Position numbers and translations under genes: made by a program
DNA from: CAVTSA01 sp963790575
GTDB lineage: Bacteria; Chloroflexota; Dormibacteria; Dormibacterales; Dormibacteraceae
DNA length: 64,000 nt
Direction: 5' to 3'
NCBI GenBank assembly: GCA_963790575.1
Contig: CAWBPD010000005.1
Span: 1 to 64,000 of the forward strand
Notes under the pieces: generated by a model
What the model was told of the DNA's origin: nothing
The model's input: only the letters and a program-made list of their open reading frames with translations
Databases searched by the model: none
Shown here: positions 1-7,463 of the stretch, in pieces
Layout of the letters: each line of letters begins with the position of its first letter
How positions within the stretch are numbered: position 1 is the stretch's first letter

Positions 1-14
1 CCCTGCCAAGCCGT

Positions 15-260
15 CTACTCCGATTCCGAGACTTCGCTCGGAATCGGTGGCCCTTCGGGCAGCTGAGGTGAAGCCGGTGGTGGTGGGCACGGCCGGTGGT
101 GGTGCCGTATCGGGCAAATTCGGGCCATGGGGGCGCAGTCGCGCCCCCTGGGGGAAAGAGCCTGGGTGGCATTGCACCGGGCGTCAAGGCTGAACCCTTC
201 GGGCGCTTCGCGGCCTTGACCCCCTCCGCCTGCACCCAATGCCTCGATTACGGTTCTCGG
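15..260 (+). other. Hairpin-rich left end / leader of the element
   Basis: Non-coding leader before the GTG at 261. Hairpins seen: CCGATTCCGAG/CTCGGAATCGG with a 6-nt loop (20-47); GGGGGCGC/GCGCCCCC with loop AGTC (129-148); and a long-range TCAAGGC/GCCTTGA pairing (about 184-219) enclosing smaller CCCTTCGGG and GCGCTTCGC stems. Such density suggests a structured RNA, a transposition end or a translational control region. The frame of the downstream gene stays open back to 96, so an N-terminal extension is formally possible but would be low-complexity. Confidence 0.5.
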
Positions 261-1925
261 GTGACCGACTCCTTCAGAGACCGCTACGCAGACCTCCTGC
301 AGGGCGCCTATGACTGCGTGGATCGCATCGTGCTCAACGCCTACTACCCGCTGGGACACAACCCGGGCGGCTTCCGGGTCTGGTGGCGGCAACTCCACAA
401 CGGCTCCGACCAGGACCTCGACGCCACCCACCTGATGCGCATGGCGGGCCGCTTCTCGCGCCGGGTCCGAGCTGCCGCCAGCGCCAACGGGATCCCGCTC
501 ATCGACTGCGGCCGGGGGGAACGCAAGCACCGGATCGCCGAGGACTACCTGGCCACCCACGCCGTCGGCACGGGCGTGTTCCTGATCCTGGTCGCGAGGG
601 CACCGGCGCCGGTCTGGAAGGTGAAGCGGTCGGCGAGCGGCTCGATCGTCAACCTGGAGACCAAGCTCGAGTACGTCAACCACTACTCCTTCCACATCAT
701 GGATCCGAGCTGGGGCCACCTCACCATCAAGATGTCGGGTCACCCTCCGTTTGATGCCCAAGTGATGCTCAACGGGCATGAATACGTCGCTTGCGCTGCC
801 CGCTCCGCCGGCATCGACTTCATCAAGGAGGGCAACTGCTTCACTGCCGTAACCTCTCCTCAGGGTCTGGCTCAGATCGCAGACACCTTGTCGCAACCTG
901 CGGCTGTAGGGCGAATGAGCCAGGCCTGTGATCGCTGGATCTACTCCGCCTGCCTGTGTTTCGGGCTCGACCTCGAGGAGCAGAAACGCACTCGCTTCCT
1001 CTACAACTACTCGGTCTATCAGGTCGAGTACAGTCGCAACCTCCTGTTTCGCAACGGGGCGCGGATGGAGGAGCTCTTTGGCGCCGTCGTCGACCGCACT
1101 CGCTCACGCCTGGACGTGCCCAGGCTACGGCACCTCTTTGGGGCCAAAACTCGGCCCCACCGAGATCGAACAGGAGGACCTCCGCGACTGGCAGCCGTGA
1201 TCGAGACACCTGCGTACGACCTCACCATCTTCAAGCTCCACTTCGGGCGCTTGACGCTCAAGGCGTACACCAAAGGCGAACACGTGCTGCGCTTCGAGGC
1301 GATCGTGCACAACACCCGGGAGCTGAACTGCGGCCGCGTGCTGGAGAGGTTCGGTGAGATCGTGGCCAGGCTGGCCGGGATGGCCGAACGCTTCTGCACC
1401 ATGCTCGACTGCGTCGACATCGGCTTCCTCCCGGATGGGGTCTTGGAGGATCTGCCTCGCCCCTCGCGGAGCGGGACGACACGAGTCGGAGGCATCGACC
1501 TCAATACGCAACGGGCTCGCAACGCCTTCTCGGCAGTCCTCGCCTTGACCGTCGCCCCAAGAGGGTTCACCGCCGCCGACTTCGCGGCCAAGGTCCATCA
1601 GATGACCGGCCAAGGCGACACCGACTACACCCTCCGGCAGGCTGCCTACGACCTACGCAAGCTTCGCACCAAGCAGCTGATCGAGATGCCGGCGCGCACC
1701 CACCGGTATCAAGTCCCTCCGCAAGCTGCGCGGACCATCGCCGGAGTCCTCGCCCTGCGCGACCACGTCATCGCGCCCATCCTGGCTGGCCTCCGCAGCC
1801 CGGCCCGCGGCTGTAGGCCCGCTGCCTGGACCGCCGTCGACCGCGACTACGAACGCATCCGTATCGACATGCAGCACCTCTTCGGGCATCTCGGGCTCAG
1901 CACCTCGCACGCCGTTGCCGCATAG
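261..1925 (+). CDS. Large protein of unknown function carried by the element, copy 1
   Basis: Predicted 554 aa from the GTG at 261 (VTDSFRDRYADLL...). The open frame reaches back to 96, but the first 55 residues are low-complexity and lie in the hairpin-rich leader, so I prefer 261. Visible parts: an N-terminal region with YDCVDRIVLNAYYPLG; a central region with NHYSFHIMDPSWGH, IKMSGHPPF and LNGHEYVAC; a second half with YDLTIFKLHFGRLTLKAY and VLRFEAIVHNT; and a C-terminal part that looks like a winged helix (GFTAADFAAKVHQM...YDLRKLRTKQLIE). I see no DDE, HUH-Y1, serine- or tyrosine-recombinase signature. I recall similar multi-copy hypothetical proteins in genomes of soil bacteria, but cannot verify it here. 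Likely drives or is carried by the element; activity unknown. Confidence 0.7.
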   Translation: MTDSFRDRYADLLQGAYDCVDRIVLNAYYPLGHNPGGFRVWWRQLHNGSDQDLDATHLMRMAGRFSRRVRAAASANGIPLIDCGRGERKHRIAEDYLATHAVGTGVFLILVARAPAPVWKVKRSASGSIVNLETKLEYVNHYSFHIMDPSWGHLTIKMSGHPPFDAQVMLNGHEYVACAARSAGIDFIKEGNCFTAVTSPQGLAQIADTLSQPAAVGRMSQACDRWIYSACLCFGLDLEEQKRTRFLYNYSVYQVEYSRNLLFRNGARMEELFGAVVDRTRSRLDVPRLRHLFGAKTRPHRDRTGGPPRLAAVIETPAYDLTIFKLHFGRLTLKAYTKGEHVLRFEAIVHNTRELNCGRVLERFGEIVARLAGMAERFCTMLDCVDIGFLPDGVLEDLPRPSRSGTTRVGGIDLNTQRARNAFSAVLALTVAPRGFTAADFAAKVHQMTGQGDTDYTLRQAAYDLRKLRTKQLIEMPARTHRYQVPPQAARTIAGVLALRDHVIAPILAGLRSPARGCRPAAWTAVDRDYERIRIDMQHLFGHLGLSTSHAVAA

Positions 1926-1961
1926 ACAACGTTTTGTGGATCGGAATTCCGTAAGCGCCTA

Positions 1962-2321
1962 CTTGCCGTCAGTCGTCACCACTTTGTTGATGTAATACTG
2001 CCGGCGCACTCCGCCGCCGCCGGGGCGAGGGCGGGGTCGCTGGACCCGCGGACGATCAGCTCCGGCTCCGCCTTCATGGCGGGTGGGCGAGAGGATAGCC
2101 CCCAAGGTGCCCCTTCGGCCAGCCTCGTGGCCACGGTTTCGCGGCCGGTAGCCGAGCTGGGCCGCCACCTCCAGTACACGCTCGCGGGTGTCGGGAGCGA
2201 TGCCGCCACCGCCGCTGAGGGCGTAGGAGACCGTGGCCTTGGAGAGGCCGGCCGCACGGGCGATGTCCGCGAGCCGGGGTCGGAGCGTCGGTTCTTCTGA
2301 ACGTTCACTGAAATCTCGCAC
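1962..2321 (-). pseudogene. Internally deleted LacI-family regulator remnant
   Basis: From the GTG at 2321, reading leftward, the first about 70 residues form a clear LacI helix-turn-helix (LADIARAAGLSKATVSYAL, then TRERVLEVAAQLGYRP). The frame then leaves the family. A different frame encodes a LacI-like C-terminus (EPELIVRGSSDPALAP), so most of the effector-binding domain is missing and the pieces are out of frame. The last codons next to the element (QYYINKVVTTDGK, stop TAG formed with the CTA end) do not look LacI-like and may be the tail of another protein, perhaps a solute-binding protein. Function is surely lost. The stretch holds no other gene. Confidence 0.7.
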
Positions 2322-2336
2322 CGTTCAGGTGCATTG

Positions 2337-2361
2337 TTGACGGCGTGGGCGCCGCCGTCAA
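2337..2361 (-). terminator. Hairpin downstream of the nitrile hydratase operon
   Basis: Perfect 9-bp inverted repeat TTGACGGCG/CGCCGTCAA with a 7-nt loop, just past the stop of the accessory gene at 2365. There is no strong T-run, so it may be a weak terminator or a transcript-stabilising 3' hairpin. Confidence 0.5.
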
Positions 2362-2364
2362 GAT

Positions 2365-2700
2365 TCAGAACGCGTCGTCCCGCAGCCCCTCCCTGTACTC
2401 GCGGGCACGCGCCTCGAGCTCGTCGCGCCGGAACAGGCCCCCGTCCGTCACGACCCGCTCGAGGGCGGACAGCCAGCGCTCGTAGTAGTGCGACGGGTCA
2501 GCCTCCGGGCCCTCCTGCGCGATCTCCTCGGCGAGCCGATCGCTGAACGCCGACCAAGAGCAGCGGTGGCCCGCCTCCAGCGCCACCGCGATCCCGAACG
2601 CTCGTCCCTCCCAGGGCTGGTTGAAGATCAGTTCGCCGTTGCGACGGGGCAGCGCGGCCGGCCCACCGAGGTCGGCGATCCTGCGGTCGACATCGCTCAC
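2365..2700 (-). CDS. Nitrile hydratase accessory protein (beta-subunit N-terminal homologue)
   Basis: 111 aa from the GTG at 2700, whose first bases overlap the alpha-subunit stop (GTGA), indicating translational coupling. The sequence resembles the N-terminal half of nitrile hydratase beta (FNQPWEGRAFGIAVAL, then SHYYERWLSALERVV), like the P14K/NhlE-type activators. In cobalt enzymes those exchange with beta to deliver a metallated alpha subunit (self-subunit swapping). It is third in the beta-alpha-accessory order typical of cobalt nitrile hydratases. No separate cobalt permease gene is nearby. Confidence 0.8.
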   Translation of the reverse strand: MSDVDRRIADLGGPAALPRRNGELIFNQPWEGRAFGIAVALEAGHRCSWSAFSDRLAEEIAQEGPEADPSHYYERWLSALERVVTDGGLFRRDELEARAREYREGLRDDAF

Positions 2701-3356
2701 CCGGCGACCTCCGCGGGCTGGGCGGCCAGCCCGGTGCCGATCATGCTCTCGCGGGTCACGAGCTGCGCCAGGCGCTCGTGGTCCCACCCGTCCGTGCCCG
2801 CTGGACGCTGCGGCAGCACCAGGTAGCGGAGCTCGGCGCTCGAGTCATGGACCACAATCCGCGTGTCTTCGGGCAGCTCGACGCCGAACTCACGCAGCAC
2901 GGCCCGCGGTTCGATGACCGCGCGCGAGCGGTAGGCAGCCGACTTGTACCAGGTGGGCGGGAGCCCGAGCAGGAACCAGGGATAGCAGGAGCAGAGCGTG
3001 CAGACCACGAGGTGATGCAGGCCGGGGCCGTTCTCGACCACCTCGAGGTGGAGGTCGTGCGACTCGATGCCCAGCTCGGCGATGGCGGCGGTGCCGTCGG
3101 CCAGCAGGCGAGCCTTGAAGTGGGGGTCGGTCCACGCCCGGGCGACGACGCGGGCTCCGAGCATGGGGCCGATGTCGTGCTCGTACCGGTGGACGACCCG
3201 GTCCACGTCCGCGCTCTGGATCAGACCCTTCTCCACGAGCAGCGACTCGATCGCGAGCACACGCGCCTCCACGTCCGAGGGTGCGCCGTGGGCGTGGCCC
3301 GCATGGCCCGCGTGGCCCGCATGGCCCAGGTGTTCAGGTGGCAGCGCGCTGGTCAT
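2697..3356 (-). CDS. nthA: Nitrile hydratase subunit alpha, cobalt type
   Basis: 219 aa. Carries the metal-binding claw CTLCSC (Cys119, Cys122, Ser123, Cys124) followed by YPWFLLG. The Thr in C-T-L-C-S-C marks non-corrin cobalt enzymes; iron enzymes have Ser there. Two of the Cys would be oxidised to sulfinic and sulfenic acids in the mature site. The enzyme hydrates nitriles to amides in the cytoplasm as a heteromer with beta. The N-terminus has an unusual His-Ala-Gly run (residues 9-24), a possible metal-holding tail. The ATG overlaps the beta stop (ATGA). A thiocyanate hydrolase alternative is less likely, because beta and gamma are not organised that way. Confidence 0.92.
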   Translation of the reverse strand: MTSALPPEHLGHAGHAGHAGHAHGAPSDVEARVLAIESLLVEKGLIQSADVDRVVHRYEHDIGPMLGARVVARAWTDPHFKARLLADGTAAIAELGIESHDLHLEVVENGPGLHHLVVCTLCSCYPWFLLGLPPTWYKSAAYRSRAVIEPRAVLREFGVELPEDTRIVVHDSSAELRYLVLPQRPAGTDGWDHERLAQLVTRESMIGTGLAAQPAEVAG

Positions 3357-3922
3357 TCGAGGTACTCCTCCCAGAGATCGAGGGTCACGTCTTCGTGCAA
3401 GCCACCGTCCTCGCCCCAGAGCTCAGCAGCGGTGAAGCGCACGGTGTACACGGGCTGCGAGGAAGGCGGCAGACCATGGGCGTTGCGATCCGGCAGCCGG
3501 TAGGGGCCGTGCACCAGCTCGACCACACCCGACTTGTCACGCGCATACCGCGGAAGCCGCGTGTGGTGATGCGGCTGCACGTTTCTGGTTCGGACCCGGT
3601 CGCCGGCCCGGTAGCGCGGGGCCGTCCGTCCGCCGGCGGGCTCTGCAGGCGCGTCGGTGGGGGAGACACCTTTCTCCTCCAGCAGCGCCTCCAACGCCGC
3701 CAGCCACCGCTCGTAGTAGCTGGAGTTGAGGTACCGGGCCGGCGGCAGCGCTTCGATCGCCCGCCGCATCTCGTCCAGGTTGAAGATGCCGCGCGCGCGG
3801 GCGAGCACCATCAGCGCGTAGACCCTGCCCTCCCATGGTTCATGGAAGACGGGCTCGGCGCCCTCCTCGACGACGATCGGCCCATGGCCGTGCTGACCGC
3901 CCATATCATGGACGCCGTTCAC
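3353..3922 (-). CDS. nthB: Nitrile hydratase subunit beta
   Basis: 189 aa from the GTG at 3922 (VNGVHDMGGQHGHGPI); the frame stays open upstream but family similarity starts here. The N-terminal half has VFHEPWEGRVYALMVLARA and SSYYERWLAALEALL. The C-terminal half has the SH3-like barrel (YRAGDRVRTRN, HTRLPRYARDKSGVV, YTVRFTAAELWG). It is slightly shorter than typical beta subunits (about 210-230). First gene of the beta-alpha-accessory operon. A -10-like TACTCT lies 7 nt before the GTG, suggesting a leaderless message; no Shine-Dalgarno is evident. Confidence 0.92.
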   Translation of the reverse strand: MNGVHDMGGQHGHGPIVVEEGAEPVFHEPWEGRVYALMVLARARGIFNLDEMRRAIEALPPARYLNSSYYERWLAALEALLEEKGVSPTDAPAEPAGGRTAPRYRAGDRVRTRNVQPHHHTRLPRYARDKSGVVELVHGPYRLPDRNAHGLPPSSQPVYTVRFTAAELWGEDGGLHEDVTLDLWEEYLE

Positions 3923-3929
3923 GGATGGC

Positions 3930-3935
3930 AGAGTA
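3930..3935 (-). promoter_or_regulatory. -10 box for a leaderless nthB message
   Basis: TACTCT on the minus strand, 7 nt upstream of the nthB GTG, so transcription would start at or next to the start codon. No convincing -35 was seen. Confidence 0.4.
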
Positions 3936-3995
3936 GTCCTGAACCGCCGCCGCGCGCAGTCGCCCTCACACCAAGAAGCACGAACAGGAGGCTCC

Positions 3996-4907
3996 ATGCC
4001 CAAGCTGCCCCTCGACCAGGCCCTCCGCGGGGTTCTCCCGCCCCTGATCACGCCGCTGAACGAAGACCAGAGCCTCGACGAAGAGGGGTTCGTGCGCCAG
4101 CTTCGCCGCTGCCTCGACGCCGGCTGCACCGGAGTCTTCGTGAACGGCAGCAGCGGCGAGGCGCCCTGGCTGACGGCCTCCCAGCGCCGGCGCGCGGTCG
4201 AGCTGGCGGTGGTGGAGGGGACGGTGGTGCTGGCCGGCACCATGCAGCCTGGAACCTCGACCGCGCTGGAGACGGCCCTGGACGCGGAGCGCGCGGGAGC
4301 CGACGCGGTGGTGGTGGCCGCGCCCTACTACTTCGCCGCCGGCGAGGGCGCGATCGTGCGGCACGTCGAGACGGTGGCGGCGAGGGTCGGGATCCCGGTT
4401 ATCCTCTACAACATCCCGCAGTGCACGCACAACCCGATGACCGCGGCGGTGGTGGGTGAGCTGGCCGCGAACCCGCGGGTGGTCGGGATCAAGGACTCGA
4501 GCGGGGACAGAGAGCTTTTCAAGTCTCATCTCGGGCTCCGGGAAGACCACGGTCTCCGGGTCCTGCAAGGCGCCGAGCGGTCGATGGGCGACAGCCTTCG
4601 ACTGGGCGGGGACGGGCTGGTGCCGGGCCTCGCCAACGTGGCGCCCGAGGTCTTCGTGGGGCTGGTGCGCGCGATCCGTGAGGGCGATCAGGGGGCGGCC
4701 GAGCGGGCGGAGCGGACGATCCGGGAGCTGGTGGCCATCTACTCGATCGCCCCCGGCTTCGCCGCCATGAAGGCGGCCGCCTCGTTGTTCGGGGTCTGCT
4801 CTCGCGTCACGTCAGCACCCTTCGAGGGGGCGACCGACGAACAGACGGAGCGGATCGCGGAGGTGCTGCGGGCGGCGGGCCTGGAGGCGGCGCCGGCCCT
4901 ACAGTAG
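3996..4907 (+). CDS. DapA/NanA-family lyase or aldolase
   Basis: 303 aa, class I Schiff-base TIM barrel. Visible family features: GSSGE (phosphate/carboxylate-binding loop), the catalytic Tyr in ILYNIPQ and the Schiff-base Lys in VVGIKDSSG. A strong AGGAGG sits at 3986-3991, 4 nt before the ATG. It is transcribed away from the nitrile hydratase operon and its 3' end overlaps the serine hydrolase gene by 9 bp. True dihydrodipicolinate synthase is possible, but the isolated catabolic context favours a 2-keto-3-deoxy-sugar or related acid aldolase. Substrate not determinable. Confidence 0.85.
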   Translation: MPKLPLDQALRGVLPPLITPLNEDQSLDEEGFVRQLRRCLDAGCTGVFVNGSSGEAPWLTASQRRRAVELAVVEGTVVLAGTMQPGTSTALETALDAERAGADAVVVAAPYYFAAGEGAIVRHVETVAARVGIPVILYNIPQCTHNPMTAAVVGELAANPRVVGIKDSSGDRELFKSHLGLREDHGLRVLQGAERSMGDSLRLGGDGLVPGLANVAPEVFVGLVRAIREGDQGAAERAERTIRELVAIYSIAPGFAAMKAAASLFGVCSRVTSAPFEGATDEQTERIAEVLRAAGLEAAPALQ

Positions 4908-5932
4908 CCCGGCGATCCGTTGGTGCACGGCCGTACGGGCGGGCGCGATGAGGTCGTTGTCGCGCGAGGGGTTGACGCGGTTGCCGAGGAGCACGATCGC
5001 GAGCCCCCGGTCCGGGACCAGGCAGAGGCTGGTGCCCGTGAACCCGGTGTGCGAGAAGGTGGTCGCCTCGAACGTGGTGAAGACCGGATCGTCGATCAGA
5101 AAGGCCGCCGAGCGCCGCGGTTCCAAGCCGCCGGTGAGATCCTCGAACAGGAGGTTGCGAGACGCGCCCAGGCGCAGTTCGTCGCCCCTCAGCAACGCCT
5201 CGCCGAAGCGCAGGACCTCGTCGGCCGGGGCGAAGAGGCCGGCGTGGCCGGTGACACCGCCCAGGATTCCCGAGGTCTCGTCGTGGACGTGCCCCTGCAC
5301 CACCTCGCCGCTCGCGAGCAGCTCGGTGGCGGCGATGGCGTGGCGCTCGGCCGGGGCGGGCGAGAACCCGGTCCGGCGGCATCGCAGTGGACCGAGGATC
5401 AGCTCGCCCAGCAGTGTGTCCAGCCTGCTGCCGGTGACGCGTTCCAGAATCCAACCCAGCAGGAGGTAGCCCAGGCTCGAGTAGATGACCTGGCGGCCCC
5501 CCTCCCCCCCAGCGGCAGGTCGATGACGCGGTGGCGCATGGCCTCGGCGTCGTCGGGGCGCGGCGCCACCGCGGCGCCCGGAGCCATCCCCGCGGTGTGG
5601 GCGAGCAGGCGGTGCAGCGTGAGGCCGCGCTTGTCGGGGGGCAGGTCGGGCAGGTAGCGTCCGGCCGGCTCCTCCAACCCCAGCGCCCCGTCCTCCACCA
5701 GCCGCACCACCGCGACGGACACATAGGTCTTGGTGACCGAGGCCAGGTCGTACCGCGTCCCCGACTCCACCCGGAGCGCGTCGGCCGCGACCGACAGCCG
5801 CCCCGCGTGCGCCTCCAGCCGTCCGTGAGGCGAGGAGGCGGCCACCACCGCGCCCGGAAACGCCCCACCACTGATCAGCCGCGCCAGCAGCTCGGTCAGC
5901 CCGGCGCCGGGATCCCGGTCGTCTGCGGTCAG
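4899..5932 (-). pseudogene. Serine hydrolase of the class C beta-lactamase/PBP4* family, frameshifted
   Basis: The N-terminal part (to about 5510) has the SxxK nucleophile motif in LASVTKTYVSVAVVRL and the LLAHTAGM segment. The C-terminal part resumes in another frame (RQVIYSSLGYLLLGW, then TGHAGLFAPADEV, TTFSHTGFTGTSL, VLLGNRVNPS). One missing base in a seven-G run (plus-strand C at 5504-5510) accounts for the break; adding one base restores one continuous family-like protein. The start is unclear: GTG at 5848, or a CTG at 5932 overlapping the upstream stop. It could be a recent pseudogene or a sequencing error. Confidence 0.75.
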
Positions 5933-7428
5933 TTCTCGACGATCACGGTAGCGCCGACCTGGGCCCAGCTGTAGAGAGTCGGCAAGACGCTGGACGGGAT
6001 GTGAACGCAGCCGTGGCTGGCGTAGGGCCCGTTCTCGGAGCCCGGGCCCATGGCGCCGTCCGGCTCCCAGGGGGCCCCGTGGAGGAAGGTGCCGTCGTTC
6101 ACGAACTCCATCGCGTACGGGACCACCGTGGTCGGGTACCAGTAGGGGCTAGAGGGGGGCCACGGGGACACCATCGTCCAGGTCGGGTACTTGCCGAAGA
6201 TGTGGAAGGTGCCCATGTCGGTCCGCAGCCCCGGCATCCCAGTGGTGACCGGCGTGGACAGCACGGGGCAGCCGTTGCCGTAGGCGATCAGCTGCTGGTT
6301 GGAGACGTGGACGATGATCTCCTGCGCCGGCTGCGAGGAGGCGTTCGGGAGGCAGGAGGTGGTGTCGGTGGCGGACGCCTGCTGGGCCGCCTTCGCCGCC
6401 GCCGCCTGGGCCGCCTGCTTGGCCTGGTAGAGGTTGTCGTAGAGCGACTGCAGCGTGCCGGCGGCGGACTGCAGCTGCTGGTCGTTGTGGCTGTTGGACG
6501 CCGCCGTGACGGCCGCCTGCGCCTGGTCGAACTGCTGCTGGTCGTTGGTGTTCTGTCCGAACTGCTGGATCATGGGCGGCAACTGGCCGATCAGGGTCTG
6601 TGCCTTGGTGTCCAGCTGCAGGCGCGCGGTCAGCGTCTGACTGGTAGACGTGAGCTGGTTCGCGATCGTCGTGTGCTGCTGGAGCATGGTGGCGTAGCTC
6701 TGCTTGAGGTAGCTCTGCGCGGCGCCGTCCGCGGTCGACTCGGGGTCGGTCCAGAGCTTGGCCTGCGTCAACTGCTGCGCCTGCTGCTCGAGCTGAGACT
6801 TCCCGTTCACGACGTCCGCCGGCAGGCCTCCGGTCAGGCCGCCCGACTCCTTGGCCAGCGCATCCCGGCTGGCGGTGACCTGCGAGGCCTCCACCGTCCA
6901 GGCCTTCGCCAGCTTGAGGTAGTCGCCGGGCGTGGCCGCTTTCGACAGCTGCCGCTGGTGCGAAGAGAGATCGAACGGCGTCGGCCCGTAGTCGGCCTGC
7001 AGCGCGGTCAGGTCGGCCTTCGCCTGTGACTTGGTCTTCTTGAGCGCCTGGTCGTAGACGACGCCGGACTTCGCCTGCAGCCCCTTCAGCGGGTCCCCGA
7101 ACAGCGCCATCGAGTAGTAGGGGTAGGGGATGGGACCCTTCGACTGCTGCTCCTGGTTGGCAAGCTGTTGCTGGAGCGGAGCCAACTCCGCCTTGGAGAC
7201 CCCGGCCGCCCGCTCCTGCTGCCAGGTCGAGCGCAGTCCGGCCGCCTGCTGGTTGAACTCGTACTGGTTGCCGAGTCCCACCCCGACCACCAGCGCCATC
7301 ACCAGCGCCATCACCAGGAGCATCGCACCGGCCGAGAACATCCATCGCTTCTGCAGCACCCCGGTTCCCCAGCGGCCCCTCTCGGAGGCCGTCCCCAGCT
7401 GTGCCGCTCTACTACCCAGAGAGCTCAC
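5929..7428 (-). CDS. Membrane-anchored L,D-transpeptidase (YkuD) with long helical ectodomain
   Basis: 499 aa, GTG start. Residues about 31-53 form one transmembrane helix preceded by a short basic segment, so the bulk lies outside the membrane. Residues about 60-345 are Gln/Ala-rich and helical with coiled-coil character. The C-terminal YkuD domain (about 365-499) has the catalytic signature HGAPW ... SHGCVHIP, with Cys474 the likely nucleophile. Such enzymes form 3-3 peptidoglycan cross-links or attach proteins to the wall. The stop codon overlaps the upstream edge of the serine hydrolase frame, suggesting a shared transcript. The long spacer is unusual for the family. Confidence 0.88.
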   Translation of the reverse strand: MSSLGSRAAQLGTASERGRWGTGVLQKRWMFSAGAMLLVMALVMALVVGVGLGNQYEFNQQAAGLRSTWQQERAAGVSKAELAPLQQQLANQEQQSKGPIPYPYYSMALFGDPLKGLQAKSGVVYDQALKKTKSQAKADLTALQADYGPTPFDLSSHQRQLSKAATPGDYLKLAKAWTVEASQVTASRDALAKESGGLTGGLPADVVNGKSQLEQQAQQLTQAKLWTDPESTADGAAQSYLKQSYATMLQQHTTIANQLTSTSQTLTARLQLDTKAQTLIGQLPPMIQQFGQNTNDQQQFDQAQAAVTAASNSHNDQQLQSAAGTLQSLYDNLYQAKQAAQAAAAKAAQQASATDTTSCLPNASSQPAQEIIVHVSNQQLIAYGNGCPVLSTPVTTGMPGLRTDMGTFHIFGKYPTWTMVSPWPPSSPYWYPTTVVPYAMEFVNDGTFLHGAPWEPDGAMGPGSENGPYASHGCVHIPSSVLPTLYSWAQVGATVIVEN

Positions 7429-7463
7429 CGTGCGTAAACATAACGGTTGCAGCCTCCGTTTGG

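Larger units (their letters stand above)
15..1961 (+). mobile_element. Putative novel insertion element, copy 1 (1,947 bp)
   Basis: This segment is repeated base for base at 35673-37619 (constant offset 35,658). Identity begins at CTACTCCG and ends at GCGCCTA; the neighbouring bases differ at both ends. It carries one large forward gene (261-1925) preceded by about 245 nt of hairpin-rich sequence. I found no terminal inverted repeats. The segment begins and ends with CTA, so CTA is either part of the element or a 3-bp target duplication. The left end has a perfect 11-bp hairpin (20-47) and the right end a CGGAATTCCG palindrome. Subterminal hairpins without inverted repeats recall IS200/IS605-type ends, but the protein is not a Y1 transposase. 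Mobility is inferred from the perfect duplication, not from a known family. Confidence 0.75.

Noticed and set aside
96..260. N-terminal 55 residues of the element protein from an upstream start at 96
   Set aside because: The segment is low-complexity, overlaps strong hairpins and has no ribosome site; the similarity-like protein body begins at the GTG at 261.
261..1925. HUH/Y1 or rolling-circle transposase in the element protein
   Set aside because: His-containing segments such as WGHLTIKMSGH do not form an HUH motif with the right spacing, no catalytic Tyr helix is evident, and the length is unlike TnpA of IS200/IS605.
15..1961. Terminal inverted repeats of a classical DDE insertion sequence
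   Set aside because: The reverse complement of the right end does not match the left end beyond a few bases; no TIR of meaningful length.
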